Part shown: positions 1 through 10,115 of the stretch, piece by piece
How the letters are laid out: every line of letters begins with the position of its first letter
How positions within the stretch are numbered: position 1 is the stretch's first letter
Source of the DNA: Halocaridina rubra
Lineage: Eukaryota > Arthropoda > Malacostraca > Decapoda > Atyidae
Direction of reading: 5' to 3'
NCBI GenBank assembly: GCA_037179515.1
Contig: JAXCGZ010022644.1
Location: 5,001 to 69,000 of the forward strand
DNA: 64,000 nt
Program-made: the position numbers and the translations under genes
Notes under the pieces: generated by a model
Told to the model about the DNA's origin: nothing
The model's database searches: none
What the model saw: the letters and a program-made list of their open reading frames with translations, nothing else

Positions 1-280
1 AAACCCCCCTTCAATTTCATTGCACCTCTTTTTACGACATAATAATTTTGATCTAAAACCTTGTTTGTTTCATCTTATTTCGATTTAACATTTCAGTGCT
101 TATTTCAACATTCATCTGTGTAGCAAAGGGATAGTTGAATTTTCTGTGACAAGATGTCATAAGCCTTGTCTCTTCCGGCCTGTTTGTAATCGTCATGTGT
201 GTCACCTGATTTTAGCATGATATGGCAGGGCTTTGATCTATTGTTCAGAGGTTTATGAATGCTTTTAGCGGGCCATTAAC

Positions 281-283
<3 letters not shown>

Positions 284-373
<90 letters not shown>
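284..373. repeat. (GT)n array followed by T17
   Basis: About 36 uninterrupted GT units run directly into a run of 17 T. Confidence 0.95.
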
Positions 374-375
<2 letters not shown>

Positions 376-728
376 CCACAAAAACTTAGATACAATTTTA
401 GGGTAGCTTTTCACTATAGCTTCCAAGAGCCGGGTGGCACCAGCTCCTTTTTGAGGGTAGGTTAACTATCATTTTTCCTATGCTACTGTGATCCATATCT
501 CCTGTTAGAAAAATAGATGGGTATCTGTGAATGACAACCATTTTTTTTTTAACACCCCTTGAGTAATTTTTCATTATAAACATGCACTTCGTGTTCAGAT
601 GAGGGTGGGACAAGTTCACTTATACAGATAATAGCATTATAATTTTTATATTTTAACGTAGCCTATAGTTCACCATAGTTATCTATAAATTCTTCACTGC
701 AAGATACGCTTTGTGGATTGTTTTCGCC

Positions 729-730
<2 letters not shown>

Positions 731-770
<40 letters not shown>
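731..770. repeat. (GT)20 array
   Basis: Perfect dinucleotide repeat of 40 bp. Confidence 0.95.
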
Positions 771-773
<3 letters not shown>

Positions 774-1392
774 ATAGGTCACTTGATTATTTTACCAAGA
801 GAAGAATTGCTAAATAGCAATTGTGTATTCTATCTGACTTTGTCTAATGTTTTCTTCTGCAGCCGATAGATGGCTATTGAGATGATCTATTTCATATCTC
901 ATCTTAATAATTTGCTCTTTTGTTTCCTTACTGAAGATTTCCTTGAGGGAAGACTTGCCTCTCATCTCGTATTAAGGGGGTATCCTCCTTGGAGTTGTCA
1001 CTCGGAGGTTCATTACCAATTTGTGATAGAATGAATGCAGCAAGAGAGCTTCGTTTGCTAAATGTATCAGTCAGTTTTAGCTGATTGCATAATCTTTGTA
1101 GAGCCTTTTTTTTTTTTTATCAAACTTTGGCTTGAGTTGTGCTTGAAAGAGTTCACTAAGATAGAAAAGCTTTTGACACTGACGATCACCTTCACTTGCT
1201 ATACTTGTGTTTTTATTTTTGTCATTTTCACTCATTTGCTGCCTTGGGTACGTTGCAGATTGTTGCTTCAACCAAATTTAATTGAAGACTATGGGTCACA
1301 CAGTTTACTATAACGTAAACCTTTAGCGTAGAGGGCAACGGGTAAAATAGGATACCTTCCGAGATAAGGCCTGAGCATGTCCGACTTGTTTG

Positions 1393-1394
<2 letters not shown>

Positions 1395-1462
<68 letters not shown>
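1395..1462. repeat. (TG)34 array
   Basis: Perfect dinucleotide repeat that abuts the hairpin repeat copy at 1466-1527. Confidence 0.95.
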
Positions 1463-1465
<3 letters not shown>

Positions 1466-1466
<1 letters not shown>

Positions 1467-1527
1467 ATTACCTAATTGTGCTTACGGGAAAGAGCCCAAA
1501 GTTCGTATCTTCCCGTCTCCTGATCGG
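1466..1527 (+). repeat. short hairpin-forming interspersed repeat, copy 1
   Basis: A segment of about 62 bp between a TG array and a GA array. Its reverse complement recurs at 37690-37757. Inside it ACGGGAA and TTCCCGT face each other, with GAGC/GCTC nested within, so the transcript could fold as a hairpin. I do not recognise the family. Confidence 0.6.
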
Positions 1528-1536
1528 TGTGTGTGT

Positions 1537-1537
<1 letters not shown>

Positions 1538-1590
<53 letters not shown>
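1538..1590. repeat. (GA)n array
   Basis: Perfect dinucleotide repeat of 53 bp. Confidence 0.95.
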
Positions 1591-1593
<3 letters not shown>

Positions 1594-1761
1594 TGACAAA
1601 GAAAATTATAATCGGCATCTCAAAAACCCTTGGGTTCATAATTTTTCTCTGTAATGACTTCGACAAATATTGAATAGAGGATTCTAGTTCTTAGTTCCAT
1701 CTTCCCAATATCGAAAACAATAAAGGCTTGCATGAGTTTTGTTCTAATACTGCTACTACAG

Positions 1762-1811
1762 ATGGTGATGATGATGATGATAATAATAATAATAAAAATA
1801 ATAATAATAAC

Positions 1812-1849
<38 letters not shown>

Positions 1850-1864
1850 CAACAACAACAATAA
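1762..1864. repeat. compound (GAT)n(AAT)n(AAC)n array
   Basis: Three related trinucleotide motifs follow one another, the pattern left by point mutation and renewed expansion within a single triplet repeat. Confidence 0.9.
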
Positions 1865-2175
1865 TCGCATTATCGTCCGAACTCGATCGTGTTTTGATCG
1901 TGACTCAAGAGTCAAGAGTCTTCAGAGATATCGCTGTAAAGGCCGTTAGAGGACAGTGAGTCATTCATGACAAATATTAATACTGACATGAATTACTTCC
2001 TTTGTACCAGCTCGATGTATGCAATTTTCGTATGATATACGTATGTCGTTTATGTTTTTTAATTAAATATATTTGCTTTATTGCCGGTGATATTACTGAA
2101 AATTGCAGTTATGGTGGGATTGTACGAGTGCATATATTATCCCTTTGTGGGTTGAGGTATTATTTTCATTTATAT

Positions 2176-2349
2176 CAGGTCGAAGGTTCGCGCCCCGTCA
2201 CGGTCTGAGGTTAGCAAGGGCATGCACTCAGGGTAAGGATTACATCTGCCAAAATAAGTCCTTCGCAAGAAGGCAACCGTCTTAGCCCTTGGTAGAAAAG
2301 CGAGTCCGTGACTTAAAACCGGAACAACAACAACAACAACAACAACAAT
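2176..2349 (+). mobile_element. SINE-A (tRNA-derived), 5'-truncated copy 1
   Basis: The copy starts inside the tRNA-like head at the B box (GGTTCGCGCCC, close to the pol III consensus GGTTCRANNCC). It continues through the family body (TTAGCAAGGGCATGC, AACCGTC, GACTTAAAACCGGAAC) and ends in a CAA triplet tail of about eight units. The A-box half is missing. An inverted copy lies 110 bp downstream. Confidence 0.85.
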
Positions 2350-2458
2350 ATTAAAGAGAAGCCGGTTTGCAAGTTTTGGATGACTGTAAGGTTAAATTAT
2401 GCAAATACATTTACTAAAACCAACATCTTTTAGACTATATTAGAAAATGTGTATGAAT

Positions 2459-2648
2459 GTTCCGGTTTTACGTCACGGATTCCCTTTTCAGCCAAGGGCT
2501 AGGACGGTTGCTTTCTTACGAAGGACTTGCTTTGGCAGATGTAATCGTTACCCTGAGTGCATGCCCTTGCTAACCTCAGATCGTGACGGGGCGCGAACCC
2601 TCGACCTGACGCCTCAGAGTCGCGGACACTATCGTTTGAGCCACGGTA
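2459..2648 (-). mobile_element. SINE-A, near full-length copy 2
   Basis: On the minus strand it reads from a CACCGTGGCTC-like 5' end through the A box, the B box (GGTTCGCGCCCC) and the family body to the AAACCGGAA 3' end. With copy 1 it forms an inverted pair that could fold back. Plus-strand reading frames through this family (RHGFPFQPRARTV...) are antisense to the SINE and not genes. Confidence 0.85.
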
Positions 2649-3077
2649 TATATGTAGTGGAAGTAGCTCATTTTTCCCCTCATTTGCTTTTCCTCCCCTC
2701 TTCCCCCCCTCCTAATTTCCTCATGTCTTTCATTCCTCTCCTCCTCTTCTTGTGTTTTCCCCCCTTTTGTTCCCCCCCCCCATCTTTTTCATCTTTTCCT
2801 GCTTCCATCCCTCCCTTAACACTTCTCCTACGACCCCTCATCATCCACTGCTCGAGGTGGCCTCGACTCCTCCAGTTTACAAAATAACACTTGACTTCAT
2901 TAAGATTTCACAGATTTTTTCCCCCTCTTCGAATCAACTATTTTTTCATTTAGATTCCCCGTCCTTGCTAGACCCCCCCTCCTCCTCCTCCCTCCTCCTC
3001 CCCCTCTACACCCCCAACATTTACTCTTGAGAAAAAAAGTAGTGTGTTCTTAGAAATTGAAAGAGGTAGGTGATAGT

Positions 3078-3080
<3 letters not shown>
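2649..3080. other. pyrimidine-rich gene-free stretch
   Basis: From about 2660 to 3030 the plus strand is almost entirely C and T, with several C6-C9 runs. No element or gene is recognisable. The reading frames reflect the composition. Confidence 0.6.

Positions 3081-3160
<80 letters not shown>
3081..3160. repeat. (AT)n array, left border of the tRNA-like array
   Basis: About 40 AT units directly abut the first monomer of the array beginning at 3161. Confidence 0.95.
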
Positions 3161-3162
<2 letters not shown>

Positions 3163-4488
3163 AATAAGCACATTACATATGTGAAAACATGAATCATTTT
3201 TTACCCCGACCGGGACTCGAACCTAGGACTTATGATTACTAAGTCAAGGCGCTACCACTACACCACAGAAGGTTAAAAGGAATCCAACCTTATAGCTTAT
3301 ATCTGCTATACTTAGGAATGAACGCATTCTAACTGAATGCCACTATGTTCATATTACAGATGCCCCAACCTCACTCGTGGCTTCATATTAGCATTTAATT
3401 CAAATCCCAATCTAATTCGGGCCATGAAATTATCAAATAAGCACATTACATATGTGAAAACATGAATAATTTTTTACCCCAACTGGGACTCGAACCTAGG
3501 ACTTATGATTACTAAGTCAAGGCGCTACCACTACACCACTGAAGGTTAAAAGGAATCCAACCTTATAGCTTATATCTGCTATACTTAGGAATGAACGCAT
3601 TCTAACTGAATGCCACTATGTTCATATTACAGATTCCCCAACCTCACTCGTGGCTTCATTTTAGCATTTAATTCAAATCCCAATCTCATTCGGGCCATGA
3701 AATTATCAAATAAGCACATTACATATGTGAAAACATGAATAATTTTTTACCCCGACCGGGACTCGAACCTAGGACTTATGATTACTAAGTCAAGGCGCTA
3801 CCACTACACCACAGAAGGTTAAAAGGAATCCAACCTTATAGCTTATATCTGCTATACTTAGGAATGAACGCATTCTAACTGAATGCCACTATGTTCATAT
3901 TACAGATTCCCCAACCTCACTCGTGGCTTCATTTTAGCATTTAATTCAAATCCCAATCTCATTCGGGCCATGAAATTATCAAATAAGCACATTACATATG
4001 TGAAAACATGAATCATTTTTTACCCCGACTGGGACTCGAACCTAGGACTTATGATTACTATGTCAAGGCGCTACCACTACACCACAGAAGGTTAAAAGGA
4101 ATCCAACCTTATAGCTTATATCTGCTATACTTAGGAATGAACGCATTCTAACTGAATGCCACTATGTTCATATTACAGATTCCCCAACCTCACTCGTGGC
4201 TTCATTTTAGCATTTAATTCAAATCCCAATCTCATTCGGGCCATGAAATTATCAAATAAGCACATTACATATGTGAAAACATGAATCATTTTTTACCCCG
4301 ACTGGGACTCGAACCTAGGACTTATGATTACTAAGTCAAGGCGCTACACCACAGAAGGTTAAAAGGAATCCAACCTTATAGCTTATATCTGCTATACTTA
4401 GGAATGAACGCATTCTAACTGAATGCCACTATGTTCATATTACAGATTCCCCAACCTCACTCGTGGCTTCATTTTAGCATTTAATTCA
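3161..4488 (-). repeat. left arm: 4.9 monomers, tRNA heads on minus strand
   Basis: Four complete 273-bp monomers plus a fifth cut short at about 4488. The B box reads GGACTCGAACC on the plus strand, so transcription from it would run leftwards. Confidence 0.88.
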
Positions 4489-4992
4489 TGGCCCGAATGA
4501 GATTGGGATTTGAATTAAATGCTAAAATGAAGCCACGAGTGAGGTTGGGGAATCTGTAATATGAATATAGTGGCATTCAGTTAGAATGAGTTCATTCCTA
4601 AGTATAGCAGATATAAGCTATAAGGTTGGATTCCTTTTAACCTTCTGTGGTGTAGTGGTAGCGCCTTGACTTAGTAATCATAAGTCCTAGGTTCGAGTCC
4701 CGGTCGGGGTAAAAAATTATTCATGTTTTCACATATGTAATGTGCTTATTTGATAATTTCATGGCCCGAATGAGATTGGGATTTGAATTAAATGCTAAAA
4801 TGAAGCCACGAGTGAGGTTGGGGAATCTGTAATATGAACATAGTGGCATTCAGTTAGAATGCGTTCATTCCTAAGTATAGCAGATATAAGCTATAAGGTT
4901 GGATTTCTTTTAACCTTCTGTGGTGTAGTGGTAGCGCCTTGACTTAGTAATCATAAGTCCTAGGTTCGAGTCCCGGTCGGGGTAAAAAATGA

Positions 4993-4995
<3 letters not shown>
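4489..4995 (+). repeat. right arm: 1.9 monomers, tRNA heads on plus strand
   Basis: One full and one partial monomer in the opposite orientation. The junction lies at a TTCA shared by both monomer orientations (4485-4488), consistent with a microhomology-mediated inversion. Confidence 0.85.

Positions 4996-5076
<81 letters not shown>
4996..5076. repeat. (AT)n array, right border of the tRNA-like array
   Basis: About 40 AT units, mirroring the array on the left border. Confidence 0.95.
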
Positions 5077-5082
<6 letters not shown>

Positions 5083-5190
5083 TTTGTTGATTTCTTACTA
5101 TTATTTTTTTTTCTCGTTTATTATGATCTTGTCTTTTGACTCTTGTAGTTCTGAGATTGTTGTATGTGTTGTGTTAGTACTAAAGATTTA

Positions 5191-5283
5191 TAATAATAAT
5201 AATAATAATAATAATTATTATTATTATTATTATCGTTTTTATTATTATTATTATTATTATAATTATTATTATTATCATCATCG

Positions 5284-5323
<40 letters not shown>

Positions 5324-5338
5324 CATTATAATTATTAC
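5191..5338. repeat. (TAA)n then (TTA)n interrupted arrays
   Basis: Nine TAA units change directly to TTA units, so the array is partly self-complementary. Short GTTTT and CATCATC interruptions occur. Confidence 0.9.
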
Positions 5339-5717
5339 TTTATGAGTGTGACATCGGGACCAGCAAGAAAATTGTCCATCAATTAAGGCCCGGAAACGAA
5401 GAAAACATTAAGACGAAGGAAAAGTAAAAGCTTATGGATAAGGCAGAGATGAGGTAATGATACACATTAGGAAATGGACAGGCTGAAAGCATAGTTGAAG
5501 TACTGAGGAGCTAGAGATAAGGCAGGATTAGGCCCTGAGCTGACGATAGATTCGCTTTTTGAAGGAAGATACATTAAAAGAATTGGGAAAAACAATAGGA
5601 GGAAAAGAGATCCAGAGTCTGGAGGTAGACTAGACTAGAAGCTTTTGCATCATTAGATGTGATAAATTAGTTGTGGAAGCAATTCTTTTATACTCAGGCT
5701 TGAGAGAGGTAAAGAGG
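5339..5717. other. gene-free stretch
   Basis: Unique-looking sequence. No supported gene or repeat seen. Confidence 0.5.
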
Positions 5718-5803
5718 CAGATGCCCATCAGAGCTGCGTCACAATCGCTCGCCACTCATTCCTATTCCTAGCACGCTCGCTTGCTTCCCTCACATCCATA
5801 AAA
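5718..5803 (-). mobile_element. RTE-like LINE 3' fragment (small)
   Basis: The reverse complement of this 86-bp segment matches the end of the coding region of the 12-kb LINE. It shows the same GCAAGCGAGCGTGC, AGGAATAGGAATGAG and CGATTGTGACGC words in the same order as around 12930-12985. Confidence 0.8.
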
Positions 5804-6340
<537 letters not shown>

Positions 6341-6441
6341 GAGAAGGCAGAAGACCTCTTTTTCTCTCTCCTCACTCTTTCTCTTACTCCATCTCACTTG
6401 GTACGAGTAATGGCTCTCTAAAGAGTAGCGTATACTCGAGA

Positions 6442-6443
<2 letters not shown>

Positions 6444-6508
<65 letters not shown>

Positions 6509-6519
6509 GAGAGAGAGAA
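6444..6519. repeat. (AG)n array
   Basis: Dinucleotide repeat with a single C interruption near 6496, in inverted relation to 6229-6337. Confidence 0.95.
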
Positions 6520-6739
6520 ATTTTAACAATGGCAATAATAATTTCATGTTCCTTTTATTTTAATGTAAGCTCGTGAGGACTTGTATGAAAAGGTTTTAGG
6601 TATTCACCATTTTATTCTTATTCAGAAGCATTTTATTCACTTGAGATATGGCTCTTCAAAATTGATGTTCATGTAATGCATCGTGAGGACACTATTTACA
6701 TAAATACATATAGTCATTGACATACGTACGTACATACAT

Positions 6740-6982
6740 ACATACGAGTACATACATACATACATTCACACATACATAAGCACATCAATATCTGCACTTC
6801 AAACTATTCTTGATGATATTTTGGTGAGTTTCTCTTTGTGGTATATACTTGTACATTATACATACATACATACACACATACATACATTCACACATACATA
6901 AGCACATCAATATCTGCACTTCAAACTATTCTTGATGATATTTTGGCAAGTTTCTCTTTGTGGTATATACGTGTACATTATT
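6740..6982. repeat. 122-bp tandem duplication
   Basis: The sequence around CACATCAATATCTGCAC at 6781 is repeated at 6903 with few changes. Both copies include CATA-type tetranucleotide tracts. Confidence 0.9.
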
Positions 6983-7233
6983 AGCGTTACTACTCAGGTA
7001 TTCATGGTTACCCCTTGAGCAGTTGCCATGCCAGATATAAATAGTACCCATGGCGTGTGATATATTGCCAATTTGGTGTAATTTAGTACCTTTGCATTCC
7101 TTGGAGGAAATGCATTCCTGCCAACATATGCATTTGGGCAAGCAGTGTCATTCCTCACAACATTCTATTCCTATATTAATAATGTCATTAATTCCTCCTT
7201 GCATGATAGAGGTATTCATGAAATAGGCAATGT

Positions 7234-7348
<115 letters not shown>

Positions 7349-7514
7349 AATTCTCTTTGCTATTTTTTTTTAATTTTCATTATTCGATCGTTATTGCTCT
7401 GGCTGTCTTTACCACATGACTCAGATATATCCCCTAAATATTGGACGAACGATTGATATTTGCATTAGAATTTTGTAGTAAAACTGTAAGGAACAGTAGT
7501 AGCGGCTATCCTGA

Positions 7515-7785
7515 ACTATTCCCATATGAGTTGGGTTTAATCCAAGTGAGGAGCTGAGAGGCTTCTGCCTCCCATAGTTCAATCTCACTTTTACTCTTCA
7601 TTTTCTTCCTTCTTCCCCTGGAATGGGGGCAAGAATACAGCCTCCGTGCTCCCGTGCGGGTTTTAGAAGTCGACTGTAGATGGGACTAAGCAAGGAGACT
7701 GGGTAGCCTCCATTGTATGTTCCTCCCGAAGAGTCAAGATTTTGCTTCAACTCGGCCACCTCACCTATTGGGGGAGATTTTAGTA
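7515..7785 (+). mobile_element. family C retroposon-like repeat, copy 1
   Basis: Shares short ordered blocks (GAGGAGCTGAGAGG; GTCGACTGTAGATGG; ACTCGGCCAC then a C-rich/G-rich short hairpin) with copies at 29770-30012, 37131-37440 (-) and 52540-52720 (-). Assigned by eye from shared words, so boundaries are approximate. No coding capacity. Confidence 0.45.
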
Positions 7786-7874
7786 ACTCTTGTCACCTCA
7801 GCAGAATAGTATTTTAATTTGCACATCCATGGAAATTGTAGTTTCTAAGTGGAGTTGATTGCATCATGAACTTG

Positions 7875-8065
7875 TTCCGGTTTTACGTCACGGACTCCCT
7901 TTTCAGCCAAGGGCTAGGACGGTTGCCTTTTTGAGGAGGACTTGCTTTGGCAGATGTAATCGTTACCCTGAGTGCATGCCCTTGCTAACCTCAGACCGTG
8001 ACGGGGCGCGAACCTTCGACCTGACGCCTCAGAGTCGCGGACGCTACCGTTTGAGCCACGATGTC
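7875..8065 (-). mobile_element. SINE-A copy 3
   Basis: Minus-strand copy with recognisable A and B boxes and the AAACCGGAAC 3' end. Nearly identical to copy 4 because of the tandem duplication. Confidence 0.88.
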
Positions 8066-8145
8066 ACCTTAACAGAATAGTATTTTAATTTGCGCATCCA
8101 TGAAAATTGCAGTTTCTAAGTGGATGTGATTGCATCATGAACTTG

Positions 8146-8336
8146 TTCCGGTTTTACGTCACGGACTCCCTTTTCAGCCAAGGGCTAGGACGGTTGCCTT
8201 TTTGAGGAGGACTTGCTTTGGCAGATGTAATCGTTACCCTGAGTGCATGCCCTTGCTAACCTCAGACCGTGACGGGGCGCGAACCCTCGACCTGACGCCT
8301 CAGAGTCGCGGACGCTACCGTTTGAGCCACGATGTC
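8146..8336 (-). mobile_element. SINE-A copy 4
   Basis: Duplicate of copy 3, with base changes such as CTTCGAC versus CCTCGAC after the B box. Confidence 0.88.
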
Positions 8337-8413
8337 ACCTTAACAGAATAGTATTTTAATTTGCGCATCCATGAAAATTGCAGTTTCTAAGTGGATGTGA
8401 TTGCATCATGAAC

Positions 8414-9100
8414 ATATGAAATTAAGCACGTGAATACATGTTGCTAGAGTTTGCGATGATGTTGCCATATTGGCAGTTTGTATTATGTTTGTATCTTCCC
8501 GCGAAGTATATTCAGTATTTTATTTATATGTTCTTAATATAGCCTTTATTATATTCAAAAAAGGAAAAGTGATATGGGAAAAGTAAAATAATAATAAGGA
8601 ATAGGAGGCGTTCCTACCAATTTGATATAGTTTTGAAGGGGATATTGTAAAGGAAAAAAAATATCGCAATCTTTTTCGCTTTCCATTTGCTTTAAGAAAT
8701 CGTCAACTTTTTTTAAGTTGATGAAAGGAGACAGATATTTCTCACATTTTCAATGAAATTTTTATTTTTTTCATCAGTCATTACTCAAGAACCCATTTTA
8801 ATCTTTAAAATGTTGTAAATGGTGAAGCATAGCAAATTTGTACAAGTCGTAGATTAGTTATCTTTGTATTAATTAGTTTTTGAATTGTATGTATTTGAAT
8901 TTCCAGTATATTATTCCCAAACCATGTTATAAAAGAAAATTGGACTTGTCTGTTTCAATTGTATATTGGGAATGGACTTTATTGCTCTTTGTTTTTAATG
9001 AATAGGTGATAGTTTGTGACAACTCAGAAAATCACAAAGAAACCTTTAAGATGCTTTAAAAATTTCAATTTACCAAAGAGAGAATTTCATTCACACTCAT
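8414..9100. other. AT-rich gene-free stretch
   Basis: Nothing recognised. Confidence 0.5.
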
Positions 9101-9112
9101 ACACACACACAC

Positions 9113-9190
<78 letters not shown>
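9101..9190. repeat. (CA)n(TA)n compound array
   Basis: Six CA units followed by about 38 AT units. Confidence 0.95.
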
Positions 9191-9198
<8 letters not shown>

Positions 9199-9486
9199 GT
9201 CATCTTAATATATAGACTGGAATAAGAGGAATAACCTTAAGAAAACTTTCAAAAAATTATTCGAATACGAATTGAGCAGAAAGTTTTTTCTATTTGCGAT
9301 CCTTTCCTCCTCTTTTAAGTCTTTTTTTTTTCCTGTGTTCCCTGGAATCCAAGAGACATTCAAGAAAGAGACGCCAAATATAAATTCAGTACGTTTTGAG
9401 TCTTCATGACTTTGTACCCTATGAATTGGACTCCTCTGTGAATAAAAAAGATAAAAATGTTGAAGAAAAATCTGCTCTTTCTTGAT

Positions 9487-9560
9487 AATTTAGTGGATCA
9501 ATAACTGGCGCACACCCAGTGGGTCCCTAGTTCGACTCCCTAAACAAGTTCTTTTACCAT
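9487..9560 (+). mobile_element. possible tRNA-like SINE head
   Basis: There is an A-box-like segment (TGATAATTTAGTGGATC), a five-pair anticodon-like stem ACTGG/CCAGT closing a seven-base loop, and a B-box-like AGTTCGACTCCC, at tRNA-like spacing. The loop lacks the invariant T before the anticodon position and I saw no second copy, so it could be chance. Confidence 0.35.
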
Positions 9561-9988
9561 ATCTCCACCAAAAGTTCTTGGGTGAAAGGAGAGGATAGTA
9601 AGATCCCTGGCGTGCTAGTCCTTGATAAACAGACAGGATACGCTAGTACACCGGTAGGTGTGTGGGTTCAGTGGTGGACCAGTTTCTATATAGAATAAAA
9701 CTTAAGTAAAGATATTCCTGATGACAGTGTTGGAGATCTCTTTATAGAAAAAGAGAGAGAGAAAAAAAAGATTCTTGATGCTGGAAAATTGGAGTTTTTT
9801 TCACTGAATACGTTTCCCTAAAGACCCAACCAGGTCACTCGCCGAGAAACGTTGACAATCACACTTTTCATTTGCCAGGAATGGAAGAAAGAGAGAGAGA
9901 AAAAAAACCGGTAGAATGTAGAGTTCTTTTCGGTTGCCTCGATTGAAGATCCTGCAATGTGTATGTTTGCTCTCCTTTTGCGTTGGGC
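9561..9988. other. gene-free stretch
   Basis: May include the body of the possible SINE at 9487. Otherwise nothing recognised. Confidence 0.45.
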
Positions 9989-10115
9989 TATTAAAATGGG
10001 TTCTAGTAACTAAAATGGGTTCTAGTAACATTTAAATGGGTTCTAGTAACTAAAATGGGTTCTAGTAACATTTAAATGGGTTCTAGTAACTATAATGGGT
10101 TCTAGTAACATTTAA
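9989..10115. repeat. minisatellite, ATGGGTTCTAGTAAC core
   Basis: Six copies of the 15-bp core are separated alternately by TAAA/TATA and ATTTAA spacers. The true repeat period is a two-core unit of about 43 bp. Confidence 0.92.

Larger units (their letters stand above)
1..2175. other. gene-free stretch with microsatellites
   Basis: No coding region or recognisable element apart from the separately listed simple repeats and the short hairpin repeat at 1466-1527. Reading frames here are short and mostly run through simple repeats. Confidence 0.6.
3161..4995. repeat. 273-bp tRNA-like tandem array in two opposed arms
   Basis: Monomers of 273 bp start at 3161, 3434, 3707, 3980 and 4253 in one orientation, then at 4489 and 4762 in the opposite one. 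Each complete monomer carries a tRNA-like head with an A-box-like segment (TGGTGTAGTGGTAGC) and a good B box (GGTTCGAGTCC). The cloverleaf is only partly paired, so it is a tRNA relative rather than a functional tRNA. Copies differ at only a few positions; one lacks 6 bp near 4347. This suggests recent amplification. The array is flanked on both sides by AT dinucleotide arrays of about 80 bp. It looks like a SINE that became a small satellite. No coding capacity was seen. Confidence 0.9.
7791..8413. repeat. 271-bp tandem duplication carrying SINE-A
   Basis: TGTCACC(T) boundaries occur at 7791, 8062 and 8333, giving two full 271-bp units and a third partial unit ending at 8413. Each full unit contains one SINE-A copy plus about 80 bp of flank (AATAGTATTTTAATTTGC...). 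The SINE was therefore inserted once and then duplicated together with its flank. Confidence 0.92.

Noticed and set aside
861..955. TTTTCTTCTGCAG acceptor-like site
   Set aside because: All three frames downstream close within 40 nt and there is no nearby donor.
4640..4712. Functional tRNA gene in each monomer
   Set aside because: A and B boxes are present, but the acceptor stem pairs poorly and the anticodon arm position does not fit a normal cloverleaf.
3161..4995. Regularly spaced repeats as a CRISPR array
   Set aside because: There are no short repeats with variable spacers. The whole 273-bp unit is repeated, and the genome is eukaryotic.
7859..8351. Two near-identical 73-codon plus-strand ORFs, with another at 2447
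   Set aside because: They are antisense readings of the tRNA-derived SINE-A. The similarity comes from the repeat family, not from protein conservation.
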